Source: Pseudo-nitzschia pungens (lineage: Eukaryota > Bacillariophyta > Bacillariophyceae > Bacillariales > Bacillariaceae). Taken from it: a stretch of DNA of 64,000 nt. Shown piece after piece: positions 33,104 to 44,038 of the stretch. Numbering within the stretch: position 1 is the stretch's first letter; the number at the start of each line of letters is the position of its first letter. The stretch covers positions 124,001 to 188,000 of the forward strand of contig CM074767.1 in NCBI GenBank assembly GCA_037355855.1, read 5' to 3'. A program made the translations under genes and the position numbers. The notes beneath the pieces are model-generated. The model worked only from the letters and a program-made list of their open reading frames with translations. It made no database searches and was not told the origin of the DNA.

Positions 33104-35149
33104 GGTGGAGGGTATTTTGTTACTGTTGGTATTTCTGGAACGAGGTGATTTTTTTTCTCTCCAAGGAAAATTATGAGAGTTGGGATGATTGGCACGAAAG
33201 ATTTTCGGGTTTGCCGGTTGAGTGCATTTTCGGACAGAAAATCAATACCTTACCGTAACTTACTGTGACAAGGTAACTTTTTTTCCCCGTACAAACAACG
33301 GCTTGAGCGTAAGGTTTACTGTTGTTACCTCTACCTACCTTTGTGAGCAGCGAGTACCTGTAACAATATCATGTCAAGATCCGATCCGATGGTAATTGGT
33401 CTCATTTTGGATCCATTCCGTTGTCACCAGCCAGTCAAACAAACCTTCGAATCTCTGCAGATTCTTTGATTACTATTATTTAAGGTGCTGGGAATTTTCT
33501 CGAATCTTCGCTCACAAGGGTTCTATTAATTACTACACATTATGTTTTCGTTCACTTTCAAAGCGTCTTCCACATCGACGGAGTTTTTCCCAAGTTCCGT
33601 CGTTCTTTGTTCACTGACAAAGATCAGGTGTTATTGTTGTCAACACATTAAGTGACAATCGAGGGGGACATGACTATGTCGTGGACTCTGTGAAGTTTGT
33701 GTAACGGTAAGATTTCGAAACCGTTTGTACCTGTGCAGTAGAGTTCACGTAGTTTCATGGTAACCTTACTCGTAATTTGAAATCGATGTGTTTTTTTTGG
33801 GTGATAATTGATAATGATACCTGTGAGTAAACATGACGTTGTGAACAGGTGTTCAAGAAACTTCCTGAAAATTTAAAGTACATTATCACTTGTGAGTTGC
33901 ATTCTTCTTTTTTTACAGAACTAACTTACTTCGTACTTCGTATTAATTTGTGGTAAGGTTTACAGTACGGATCTTTCTGTGTCCCAATCTACCCAGCCTT
34001 TGGCGACGAGTATTTTTGTGGCTATTGACGTACGGTAGGTATGTTGTGCTCATTAATAATATTATTTACAGTACTGGATTGGAGGAGAAACAGAAGTGAA
34101 ATCCCAACATTGTTCAAATGAGATCCTTTTCACTTTTTAAGCTTACTGGCTTTCATCAAATTGGAATACTTCTCTTTTTGATTTAGTGTTCTTTCTGTGG
34201 AAATCAATACAAACCGCTAATGAGTCATTAATCATCCTACTTCGCCATCTCATTACAACGCATAATGATATATGATAATGATCATAAAAATGACGAAATG
34301 TGTATAATATCGAATGAGGTACACGTAACACAATTATGTTCAACGAAGAACTTTTAACTAAGAAATGGGGAGGTTCTATTTGCATCGGATGAGACCATTT
34401 ATTGGTGAGGCTTTTGAATGGGAATTAGTAGTAATACCGAAATACGTAAGTAAACTTACTCGTGCTACAAAAATAACAAAAATATTGAAACTGTAACAAT
34501 TTTTTTATTGCGGAAGCAGTTCGTAACTTACCGTAGGATATCCGTCTTGTTTAAGAGTCAAATTACAAGAGAACCCTGGCCTAACGACGAGAAAGAACTC
34601 TGTTTGGGTTGGATCGAAATCATTATACATCGTAACCTTACTACTAGTAGTGTAAGCCTTACTATTAATTACAACTTCACATTGTTTGTACTACGACAGA
34701 AACCACTGCGTTCTGGAAAAGGGAGGCTATCAGCGACCTTCTTCTTCCTCCTCCTGTACTTGTACTACTAGTACCGTAGAAGTCGTAAGTTACTGCTAGG
34801 ACGAAGAGAAGTTGGGATGGTGATAATTTGAGCACCGCACTAAACCATAGACAAGGATTTACTAGTACTAGTAGTAGTAGTAGGACGGCTACGACCAGGA
34901 GAGATAGTACGAGGAGGAGGAGTATCCTCACCAGGGCAAACTCTTCTTTCATTGTGGTGGTGGTACATAGTGAGCACATTTTGTTCTTTCTTGTTCTAGC
35001 GGGTGACGTTCTAGGATCATGGTTCTTATGTTTCTTTACAAAATATCATGATCTTGTGATTATGGGATACGAGTACGCGGACTACTTGTTGTGCTAATGA
35101 TAATATCAGCACCAGTAATTACCGTAACCTTACGTAAGATTACCGGTAG

Positions 35150-35860
35150 TATTCTTGTTGGTGTTGTTGTGCTAGTATTACTAGTACGATACGGGAGTAG
35201 TACGAGTAAGGTACTAGTACTAGTAGCAGTAACCTTAGTACTGGCTACTTTTCGTTTTCATGCCGAAAGCGTTGTTCTTACTATGAGAATAATACCACCA
35301 CTACTACTAGTAGTAGTACTAGCAGTACCTAATAGCACAAGTAGCTAGTAAACCTTACTGGTGGTAAGGTTACTACTACTAGCAATATTATTATAATTTC
35401 TGGTGGGTGTTTCTTTTTCTTGTCCTCGGAACAACAACAAGGAGTGATTAACCTTACTAGTAAGGTCCTTACTCCTGCCGTCCGACATCCTTGATCACCG
35501 CCATGCTGGTGTTCTTCTTGGTGGATGCTGCATTCCAAACCAGCAGCTGCGACAGAAGTTGCATCCAATCTTTTCGTCGAATGGCAGCACCACCAGCATT
35601 CGCTAGTAGGTCGTAGTAGTACTGTACTAGTACTGTACTAGTACTGTACTAGTACTAATACTAATACTAGTAGTAGTCGTCCTCGTAGTAGTCATCCTCG
35701 TAGTAGAAGTAGTAAGTTGCTTATTCTCGTTGTTGTTCTTCTTGTTCTTGTTGTAGCTAGTGGTAGTACTAGTACTGGTAGTACTACTAACTAGTATTAC
35801 CGGGTAATATAGTACCACTAGTAGTACTACTATCCTCATTCTCACCATGATACAACAACA
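35150..35860. repeat. Extended TAS-array region
   Basis: Repeated blocks of mixed TAC/TAG triplets with ACTAGT palindromes, interrupted by short unique DNA (about 35400-35600). Confidence 0.7.
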
Positions 35861-36883
35861 ACAACAACATCATCATCATGCTGAGGAGGCCTGCTGGTGC
35901 CTGCTGCTGACTGGCTGATGCATGGTGCTTCTTGATCCGGCGAGGAGTCGCGTCCTCCCACATTTTCTTGTGATTCTTGGTTTCTTAGGGACGACGACGT
36001 GATGCTGGTGGTTGCTGGTGGTTGCTGGTGGTTGCTGGTGGTTGTTTGGGTGATTCAGCAGTCGCTGATTGTTGATTGATTCTTGATTCACCATTGATTG
36101 ATTGGTTGCTGGTTGTTGATTGATTGATTGATTGATTGAATTGCTACTAGAAGAGAAGAACAACGAGAAGCAGTCACCATCATCACCAGCCAGCGGCACA
36201 CCGGTGGTGATTGTCCACTGCTAGTAGTACTACTTCTGTCGTTGCTGGTGCTGTTGCCACCGGCCAAGAATGGATTGATTGATTTCTTGTTTGATTGGCT
36301 GATTCGGCGTTCGTTTCTGGTTATTTGTTGCGATTGTGTTCGTCCACTCCGGCGATTGGTTTGTAGTGTAGGCAGATGAAGGAGGAAAGAATGAAAGGAA
36401 TGGGTTGATGGATAAATGAATTGGATGATTGAATTGGATTGGATTGGATTGGATTGGATGTCCGTTACTTGTTGTAGTGGTATTAGTAGTAGCATTGCAT
36501 CTGTATTGCATCTATTGGTGTTGTTGTTGTTGTTGTTGTTGTTGTTTTGCTGTTGCGACTGTTGCGACGGGTGTTGCGGCTGGCTCCTAGTTGGTGCCGG
36601 GCTGGCTTCTTGTTTGATACTAGTAGTACTATTGCTAGTGGTGGTGGTAGTGCTCGTGTTGGAAATGCGGTTCCTTCCGCAACGCCTTTGGGACCCACCG
36701 ACGCAAGGATCCGATTCCATCCGATCCGACCCGATCGGTGGCGTCGTTTCTTGCTCGTTTATTACGTACCGGTAGTATTTCATTGATTGCTTTTTTTTTT
36801 TTCTTCCCACCACATCGGGTTGCGTCGCGTGGCGTCGCGTTGCGTCACGTCCCCCACGCTTTGTCCGGTTTGGCGGGTTTCGT

Positions 36884-36930
36884 TTCGTTTCGTTTCGTTT
36901 CGTTCCGTTCCGTTCCGTTCCGTTCCGTTT
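36884..36930. repeat. (CGTTT)n(CGTTC)n pentanucleotide repeat
   Basis: About four CGTTT units followed by about five CGTTC units. Confidence 0.85.
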
Positions 36931-37173
36931 CAATGGCAATGGCGGGGGCGTTTCCGCACCAAAGGGTAGCAGTCGAGGATAGGTGACGCGACTCACTCAC
37001 AACTGCGGTGGCAATCGCTTTGGTTTGCTTTGCTTCGGTTTGCTTGGGTTTGGGTTTTGGGTTCATTTTGCATTCGTCGTCGTCGCAGAGCAAGACTGTG
37101 TGCCTGCCGCTGCGGACGCGAGTTGCGTGATGGGTTTGTTGGGGAATCCTGTTCGTTGTCCGTCTGCAGCGTT

Positions 37174-37212
<39 letters not shown>

Positions 37213-38125
37213 TCGTTGCCAAACTCGTCGTCATCACGATCGTCATCGTCACCCTTTTTCGCCGTTTCGTCTTGACTGCCGTTTGCCTTGCCAAACCATC
37301 CATGTTTGGACCACCGGACATGCGGACAGATCTGAGTCTCGTCGCGTGTCATATCTTCGTTCCGCTCGCAAAGTGAAATTTAGACCTGCGCATCGAAGCA
37401 TCCGAGGCTGCTGCCGCGATGAGAACCATGTTGCCATTGTCGTTGCCAATCGCGTTGCCGATCGCATTGCTATTGCTGCAGTCCCGGTCCGATCCGATCC
37501 GATCCGATCCGATCCGATCCATTCTGGACCAATCTCCACAACGCAACGCAACACAACGCAACGCATCGCCAAAAAAGGCCGGCCTCGGGGCTCCTTCGTC
37601 CTCATCGTTCCCCGCCGTTGCCGTTGCCGTTGCCCTCGCCTTTGTCGTACTTCGTAAATTACTTGTACCGTACGTAACAACGTCCATGTTGGTAAGATTA
37701 CCGCAATCATCTTTTTTACCCACTGATCTTGCGATAACTACGTGTACCGACTACGTGTACGAGTATAGTAAGGTTAATGACTTTCGTTTACAAAAAAAAC
37801 GCGTGTTGTTTTGGTTTCGATCGAGTTCTTGTTCTTGGTCTTTTGATAGTCTTGCAAAAAAAAATAAGTAGTAGTAATAAGAAGAACAGTTGTAATTCTT
37901 GTACGAAGTAAGTTACGAGTGCTACGTGTAGTACGCGAGCTACTAATTTCTACTGAGTATTACATCATGGACCGAGTGATGGACAGCTTTTCGGAATTGA
38001 TTGATTTTGATTACTCGTCTGCAACTACGATTTTGTCTGTCTCACAACACAAGATTGTTTCCACACTCAATTCAACAAAAAGAAAAACCGGCTAGATAGT
38101 ACCACCTCTTTTGTCGGAAACAAAC

Positions 38126-39391
38126 ATGCACCGGCCAAAAAAACGTTGGTCGTCTTCGGCGCATACCACCACCACTGCTGGTGCTGGTGCTGCTGGTGCT
38201 GCTGGTGCTGGTGCTGCTGGCGCTGCTGGTGGTGGTGGTGCTGGTGCTGCTGGTGCTGGTGCTGGTGCTTCGCCCTATTTTACCATCACTTCGCGGAGAG
38301 CAAGAGACAAACACATGATTGGCGCAAAGCGCCCCTCCATTGCTCCAAAAACGACAGCGACAGCAGCAAACCGCAAAGGTTCATCATCCTCGACGGATAT
38401 TGTTGTTGCTGCTGCTGGTGCTAACCGAGATAGTACTAGTACTAGTAGTACTAGTACTAGTAGTAGTAGTAGTAGTAGTAATGGCGCAACAACGAGTGGA
38501 ACAAATCTGGTGGCGGCTGCTGCTGATCACGATCCAGGGTACAAGTATTGGGTAGAACTCGCCGAACGAATCATCACCGCAAAAGAAACCCAGAGATGGA
38601 TCGGTCATCTTTTGGACCAGCGGATCGCTCCGTCGGTATCAAACGAAGACAAAGACAAAGACAACGACAACGACGGCAACTCTCGGTTGTCAACCACCAA
38701 TGCTCGGTCGTCCCCCGATACCATCACCACCAGCACCGGTCGTGATAGCCGTACCAAGAGTGGTGATACTCCAAGCATTATTACTACTAGTAGTAGTAGT
38801 ACCAACGCTCCGGTAGACACAATCACGGAAGAAGGACGGCAACGGCAACCGAAGCGTTTGTTGTTGGACCCTGTCGAAATTGCTCTTCTAGTCGTCGTCG
38901 TGCTGTTGATTCACGAATACGTCGTTCGTGTGGTTCATTTCCGCGGACAGAACCCGTCCGGGTACGGGTATGAGTATGAGTATGGGTTCCAACACCAGCA
39001 CCAGCACCAGCACCAGGCCAGGTACGAGAACGAATACAGAACACCACCACCACCACCATTATCATCATCATCATCACCACCACCCAGATACCACTACGAT
39101 TATTACAAGAACGACGACGACGACAACAGGGATTACGTTTATGGTCATCAAAGTGCTGGTACTTGTAGTGGTACAGCGAGTCATCAACATCAACATCACA
39201 TCAACATCAACATCACAACGATCGTCATCGGGATGGTCCTCCGTTTCACTCGCAGCAACGCGAAACCATTACTTTCGGAACAGCCGCCGGAGACTCACGG
39301 GCGAGGCAAAGTCACCGGTGAGATACTCGTACACAGAAAAAGTGAAAACAAAACTTGGACCGACAACAGCAGTAGAGGTAGTGCATTGTGA
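38126..39391 (+). CDS. Single-pass membrane protein with EYVVR motif, copy 1
   Basis: Open frame of 421 aa from ATG 38126. The N-terminus is basic (MHRPKKRWSSS), followed by an Ala/Gly run encoded by GCTGGT repeats and a Ser/Thr run encoded by a TAS array (about 38428-38482). A helical segment follows (KYWVELAERIITAKETQRWIG). One hydrophobic helix, VEIALLVVVVLLIH, leads straight into EYVVRVVHF (EYVVR at 38915-38929). After it come Tyr/Glu-rich, Gln/His-rich and Pro/Ser-rich stretches (YEYEYGFQ, PRYHYDYY). The last 60 residues are of doubtful quality, and the true end may differ through a missed intron. The gene at 40146 has the same helix-plus-EYVVR block followed by a Tyr-rich tail, so the two are paralogues in tandem. 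I know no family with this layout. Confidence 0.5.
   Translation: MHRPKKRWSSSAHTTTTAGAGAAGAAGAGAAGAAGGGGAGAAGAGAGASPYFTITSRRARDKHMIGAKRPSIAPKTTATAANRKGSSSSTDIVVAAAGANRDSTSTSSTSTSSSSSSSNGATTSGTNLVAAAADHDPGYKYWVELAERIITAKETQRWIGHLLDQRIAPSVSNEDKDKDNDNDGNSRLSTTNARSSPDTITTSTGRDSRTKSGDTPSIITTSSSSTNAPVDTITEEGRQRQPKRLLLDPVEIALLVVVVLLIHEYVVRVVHFRGQNPSGYGYEYEYGFQHQHQHQHQARYENEYRTPPPPPLSSSSSPPPRYHYDYYKNDDDDNRDYVYGHQSAGTCSGTASHQHQHHININITTIVIGMVLRFTRSNAKPLLSEQPPETHGRGKVTGEILVHRKSENKTWTDNSSRGSAL
38171..38272 (+). repeat. GCTGGT coding repeat (Ala/Gly tract)
   Basis: Tandem GCTGGTGCT-type units encode an Ala/Gly tract of about 35 residues in the first EYVVR gene. Confidence 0.8.
38428..38482 (+). repeat. 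TAS array inside a coding region
   Basis: The TAC/TAG spacer-type repeat here reads in frame as AGT and ACT codons, giving a Ser/Thr tract of about 18 residues. Confidence 0.75.
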
Positions 39392-40145
39392 TTGGGAAAT
39401 GCCTGGAAATCTGGCTCGAATTTGGGCAAAATCAGGAAGGAGCCTTTCTTCTTCTTGCGATCTGTCAATAGTAAAGTAACAGTACACGTACCGTAATATA
39501 TCGCTAATTGTTCATGAATGATTAGAAGTGACCTTACTTCATACTTCGTACCAACAGTAAGAATATTATTATTATTATTATTATTATACATTTGCATGTT
39601 CGAGTACACCTTCCCCTGCACGTAAGGTAGCTGCACGCACTGTTCGAAATTTAATTTTGAATTCAATCAACAACACGATTTGTTTTTGTTGATGATCGAA
39701 TGAAATGAATGAATCAATCAATCTTTTCCGTCTTACATGACCGGATCGGCTTGGTCTTGCTCTTGCCTTCTCTTTTTAGGATACGTAGCTTACCCGGCAC
39801 GGTAATTACCCAGTTCTTGTGCATACCTGTACAGTAATTACTCATACCCTCGTACAATCGACTCAATCATTCTTGTTGATCTTCGAAAACACGAACATAA
39901 GGTTACTTTACTCGTACGAATACCGTACGTGTAATTTTTTTTTGATCTTGTTCTTGTGCTTGTCCTTGGTAAGGTTACCGTACCTACCGTACGAAACTCG
40001 CACGTGTAATCATTACTACGTGTAATTTTTTGTTTCGCCGAGAACCAAAATTCACTCATTCACTCTTTCTCAATCAAAAAAAAGGTGTCGTGAGTGATCT
40101 CATTGAAAGGAACAAATCGCGGCTTATCATTATCACTTTAGAACC
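39392..40145. other. Intergenic spacer between tandem paralogues
   Basis: Contains an (ATT)n run at about 39563-39590 and GTACCGTAC-type words at 39900-40020. No gene seen. Confidence 0.5.
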
Positions 40146-40862
40146 ATGTCTCTATCCAACCAAACCAGCGACCAAAATGGAAACGACAACAAGGATGTTC
40201 CCGCGACGATTGGTGATTTTTTTGCCAGGGATGGTCCCGGGACCAAGCAACTCGAGAGCTTTCCCGGAGGTGGATTGATAACTGCCATCTTCCACTTCCG
40301 TGCTGGCAACAACGATCACGGCAGAAGAGCTCTCCAGAAAGGTCTGTGGGACGCGGGTAGAGCAGCAGTACTTCTGGTAATCAGCAAACAGAAGACCCGT
40401 CAAGCAAATCGCGAGCAGGCTTGGCGAGGACAACGACGACACGAACAAGAAATGAATGATTCAAGGGAATACAAACGGCAGGCCCGGTCCCGCCGTACTA
40501 GTCTTACTACAAACGGCGTAGACTTCACAGCATCAGGACACCAGCAACACCAACACCAACACCAACACCAACAACACCAACACCAACACCAACACAAAAA
40601 CCAACAGCAAAACCAACAGCTCTGTTTTGGCATCGTCAAAGTCACTCTTGTTGTTGTCATCACGCTGTTGGTTCGCGAATACGTTGTTCGGTCATTTCAT
40701 TTGCCTGCTTACCAGCAGTACTCGTACACGAACCGGAACGGGTATCCGTACCACCAGGAGAGATACTACGGGTACCCGAACGACGGAAATCCCCGCAAAT
40801 CATCTCAGGATCCGGGCACTGGATTCGTACCAGTGCCTCCATGCGAAGCAACATCCCAGTAG
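40146..40862 (+). CDS. Single-pass membrane protein with EYVVR motif, copy 2
   Basis: Open frame of 238 aa from ATG 40146 (ACC before the ATG). The N-terminal half is polar with a Phe/Gly segment (TIGDFFARDGPGTKQLESFP) and a basic helical stretch (RRALQKGLWDAGRAAVLLVI, then Arg/Gln-rich). A Gln/His repeat encoded by CAACAC precedes the single membrane helix (IVKVTLVVVITLLV), which runs into REYVVRSFHLP (EYVVR at 40677-40691). The tail is Tyr-rich (YQQYSYTNRNGYPYHQERYY) and ends at TAG 40860-40862. Relative to copy 1, the helix, the EYVVR box, the following (V/S)FH and the Tyr-rich tail are conserved, while the N-termini differ. Topology and function are unknown; a Tyr-rich exposed tail could be a site of crosslinking or phosphorylation. 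Confidence 0.6.
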   Translation: MSLSNQTSDQNGNDNKDVPATIGDFFARDGPGTKQLESFPGGGLITAIFHFRAGNNDHGRRALQKGLWDAGRAAVLLVISKQKTRQANREQAWRGQRRHEQEMNDSREYKRQARSRRTSLTTNGVDFTASGHQQHQHQHQHQQHQHQHQHKNQQQNQQLCFGIVKVTLVVVITLLVREYVVRSFHLPAYQQYSYTNRNGYPYHQERYYGYPNDGNPRKSSQDPGTGFVPVPPCEATSQ

Positions 40863-41555
40863 TAGTACACTAATGATGCTCTACGCTATTGCTGATTGTT
40901 CTGGATAACCAGTACGAGCAAGATAGATGTGATTGTAAACAGTATCATCCGGTGCTTTGGATGCAGGAAGTCAGAGACAGTGGGGGATATTCTTCTTCAT
41001 AAAACTCTATACTAGGTCATACCGTACTTATTACGTGTACATGGAATATGGAGTAATTGCTGTTCTGTAAACCTAGGGCAGTTTTGTTGCAGTGGTTTCA
41101 AACAAAGACCGTGGACCGGAGGTGGCGCCATGGTGGGGAAGGGGTATTGGGACCACGGGGCGGATATGGCTGGAAGCTTGGTAGAGAATGTGTCGCTTTC
41201 TCTCTAGCACCAGACTACGTGTATGTAAGATGTATTCGATGAATAGCTGCGACAAACGAATCCACGTGAGCACATGAGAAGTTTCTTTCTAGTTTGTAAC
41301 AGCGTGTTATGTTTCTAGCATTACTGCAGATACGGAATAATTTTGATTAATTTTGAATGATCGCTTTCTCGTCGACTATCCAAGTTCGAGAGACACAAAA
41401 GCAACCATTTCACATGTATAATTTACAAGGTTCCCGGATGAGAGGCAATACGAAGAACTCAAGGTCAACTCGTCGATGTGGAACAAGTCTTTGTCGGAAA
41501 CGACGGAAACCAATGCACGTTTCCCATTATTGGTTCGTTCGATCCAGTGGTATTT
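40863..41555. other. Intergenic spacer
   Basis: Convergent 3' flanks of the neighbouring genes. No repeat block or gene recognised. Confidence 0.5.
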
Positions 41556-42422
41556 TTATGCCAGATACAAATCGGCGTACAAGTACGGATTGACCAAGTC
41601 TTCTGTCGTGACCATGGTCCCACTGTGGAAGTCAGCAAACTCGAATTCGGTTCCCGTGACTACCATGTAGTTTTCCGTGACGGTGTTGGGTCCATTGGCC
41701 ACAAAGGCACCAACGCTTTCGACAGGAGACGCTGTGTTGCCTGCATTACCGTTTCGCGCATTCGCACTCTCGTGCCGGTCAGCCACCAGTCCTAGAACGA
41801 TCTCGTATGTGCACATCAGGTCATCGCCGTGTTCCGAGATGCCAGTGCATAGCGTCACGAAGGTTCCCACCGCAACGTCACTCATCAGGTTGTCTTCGTA
41901 GTCTGCCCAGTAGTAGATCTTTCCGTTCAGGGCAAGCGTGTCACCGACGCCAAAGGAATCCGGAACCGGAGTCCCGGCTTCTTCTCGGATCATGATGAAC
42001 CGCATGAACTCTTTATAGGGTTGATCCTGGGTCGGCGGCTTGGGGTTCCCTCCGCTACCTGGCTTGTGCGATGGGTTCTTACACTTTTTCTTAGAGTGTT
42101 TGTAGTGTTTTTCCTTATGAGATTTTGATGACTTGTTGGATTTATGGCTCTTCGAATAGAAACTTTCGCAGTCGTAATACTCCTCGCGTTCGTGATGGCG
42201 TCCGCGTCCGTATCTGCCTCCGAGTTTCCGTGTTCTCAGACTTGGAGGTTCTCGTTCCGTGGAACCGTTAAAATTTTTGTCGACTGTGTTGACATTGTTC
42301 GTTTTGGAATCGCCCGATGTTGATCGAAAGTCGTAGAAGGGTGTCAACTTAGCATCTACGACCATTAAAGCGCAGCCGAGAAGGATCAAAAGGAAGCTGA
42401 GTGAATTGGATGATTGCATCAT
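41556..42422 (-). CDS. Secreted barrel protein with a KXXK lysine array (copy B)
   Basis: Single exon of 288 aa, starting at ATG 42422. Residues 1-24 form a signal peptide (LSFLLILLGCALMVVDA). A linker with RTRKLGGRYGRGR leads to an acidic/Tyr patch (EREEYYDCESFY). A Lys/Ser/His segment (about 42075-42165) has lysine every third residue for several steps (KSHKSNKSSKSHK), followed by KEKHYKHSKKKCK. The C-terminal 150 residues are a barrel like copies A and C: GVGDTLALNGKIYY, VAVGTFVTLCTG, LMCTYEIVLGL, VGAFVANGP, YMVVTGTEFEFADFHSGTMV and a final YLYADLYLA strand. So a silaffin-type lysine array is joined to an allene-oxide-cyclase/dirigent-like domain. It is divergent from copy C, with 815 bp between start codons. 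Ligand or enzymatic role is unknown; extracellular location is likely. Confidence 0.75.
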   Translation of the reverse strand: MMQSSNSLSFLLILLGCALMVVDAKLTPFYDFRSTSGDSKTNNVNTVDKNFNGSTEREPPSLRTRKLGGRYGRGRHHEREEYYDCESFYSKSHKSNKSSKSHKEKHYKHSKKKCKNPSHKPGSGGNPKPPTQDQPYKEFMRFIMIREEAGTPVPDSFGVGDTLALNGKIYYWADYEDNLMSDVAVGTFVTLCTGISEHGDDLMCTYEIVLGLVADRHESANARNGNAGNTASPVESVGAFVANGPNTVTENYMVVTGTEFEFADFHSGTMVTTEDLVNPYLYADLYLA

Positions 42423-43237
42423 GTTCAATTTTCAGCGAGAAACAACGTTCTTTATTTTGATGTTAGACTGGCTCACTGTCCGATTTTGCTATCGACCTTG
42501 CGCAATAAGCAGCTTTCTTGTTTGAAAAATAATAGTGGTGGTCAAAGTTATGTTCGATTGCCCCTGTGCTCTGCCGTAACCATGAGTATTGATTTGCAGG
42601 AGGAGTGTGGTCGTCGAAAGGATGTGAAACTGCTGCCGATACGATAGTTTTTTTTTTAAATTCGGATGACCGGGTTGACACAATTCACATGGAGAACAGA
42701 GCGTGACATCTATTGCAGTTACGGCGAAGTGGGACTTTCGCATAAGTCGCGAGAAATTCTCGTTGTATTGCACGCTAAGTACAATATTTTATTTAGGTAA
42801 ATTCAAATTCAAATAGAGTATTTCTAACGGCTGATCGTTAAAGACGAAATGCCCTAACTGAATCCCACTTCACTAAACCGTCACCTCATGGATTTGTGAT
42901 TAAGAAAATGCAAACGGCTACTTCTGTCGGCACCGAATATTTCGAGGATTCCTTCTATCCCGTTTACGTTGTGCTAACTGCCAGATCTCCTTTCTACCGG
43001 TATCCCGTTGAGGGCAAAAAGGGCATCCATCTTGCCCCAGATCACACGCTACCTATGACTGCTGACTCGTCCCCGAAGATGCGACGCGTTCCTTTGCGTA
43101 AAAGCAGTAAAATCATTGACAACTTTTTGATCCACTTCATCAACCCATAGTCCATCAAGTTCAAGGTTTTCTTTCATCTGTCACGAACTACAAACCAGAC
43201 TTTAAGATCATCCAAATCCATCAGTCAAGCAACAATC
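42423..43237. other. Divergent intergenic region of the barrel pair
   Basis: Shared upstream region of copies B and C. A small open frame with ATG at 42908 and stop at 43150 has no recognisable domain. No clear promoter element is visible. Confidence 0.45.
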
Positions 43238-44038
43238 ATGATGCCACTGAAATTTTGCTCCGCTCTATTTTTCCTCTCATGCCTGGCGGGGAGTTTTTCG
43301 GTCGAGGCAACAAAAGTCTCGGCTCGGCTCCGGGGAAAGCACTTTGCCGACCTGGAGGAACGAGCGCGAAATCCGAACATCGACGACAGCATCCGCGGCA
43401 AGACGTTGAAAGAACTGGGGATCGAACAGATCAATGGACACAACACCGAAGGGCAAGGGAGACGAATGAACGACGAACAAGTCGTGATCAATTTCTTTTC
43501 GGTGCGTAGCCCATTATTGGCCTTTTGTTGATTAGTCATTTTGTTACATGCTCTGAAAAAAATACATAGCTTCTTACCATATCGATCACTATCCCATTTT
43601 TTGTATTGCACTCGATACCATCATTACACCAACTTTCGATTTGGTTGCCCACAGATTTACGATGAATTCGGACCGAAATTTGGAACGATTGGTGACACGG
43701 CCGGCCTACGCGGAATCGTTTATGATACCAGCGCCAAGGAGGATGGATTGAAAGAAGAACACGTCGAGGGTGCCATCCAGGGAACGTGCACTGTCGTGGC
43801 ATCGGACGGAAAGCAGTTATGCAGCTATGAAATTTTTATCCTGAACGGAGAAACTGGTACCATAGGAACTGTGGTTGCCACTGGGAGCATCTCGATGGAA
43901 GTAGGCACCCAGAATATCCTAATCATCGAGGCGACCGGGGACGACTTTGTTGGATACAAGGGCGGCATGGTATCCATAACGTACACCGCACTTGGTAGCC
44001 AAACAGTAATGGATCTCGATCTTACCTTTCGCCGGTGA
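43238..44038 (+). CDS. Secreted barrel protein, allene-oxide-cyclase/dirigent-like (copy C)
   Basis: Two exons: 43238-43501 and 43655-44038, with a 153-nt GT-AG intron (GTGCGT donor, CCCACAG acceptor, phase 0). The product is 215 aa. It starts MMPLKFCSALFFLSCLAG, a signal peptide cut near SVEA. A short helical, basic region (ARLRGKHFADLEERARN) precedes the barrel: FGTIGDTAGLRGIVYD, IQGTCTVVASD, QLCSYEIFIL, GTVVATGSIS, ILIIEATGDDFVGYKGGMV and a closing VMDLDLTFRR strand. The order and the GTC(T)V / LC(T)YEI motifs are shared with copy B, and more loosely with copy A. The intron precedes the domain, as in copy A, while copy B has none. Probably extracellular; ligand unknown. Confidence 0.75.

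Larger units (their letters stand above)
33104..38125. other. 5-kb intergenic spacer, repeat-rich
   Basis: Contains TAS arrays at about 34860-34920 and 35150-35860, TTGATTGATTGA repeats near 36060-36140, (TTG)n at about 36515-36545, a (CGTTT)n/(CGTTC)n pentanucleotide run at about 36884-36930, GTTGTC repeats at 37160-37215, and GATCC pentamers at 37490-37520. Open frames in 36000-37700 exist in several phases on both strands but carry only repeat-derived peptides. I support no gene here, although a small or fast-evolving gene could be hidden. Confidence 0.45.

Noticed and set aside
36088..36996. Long minus-strand open frame of about 300 codons
   Set aside because: Peptide is derived from TTGATTGA, GTT and CGTTT repeats; no domain, and other phases are also open.
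36993..37352. Asp/Asn-rich minus-strand open frame with a real ATG
   Set aside because: Composition comes from a GTTGTC repeat; no conserved segment and competing open frames on both strands.
42908..43150. 80-codon plus-strand open frame upstream of barrel copy C
   Set aside because: No recognisable domain or signal peptide. It could be real but cannot be supported.
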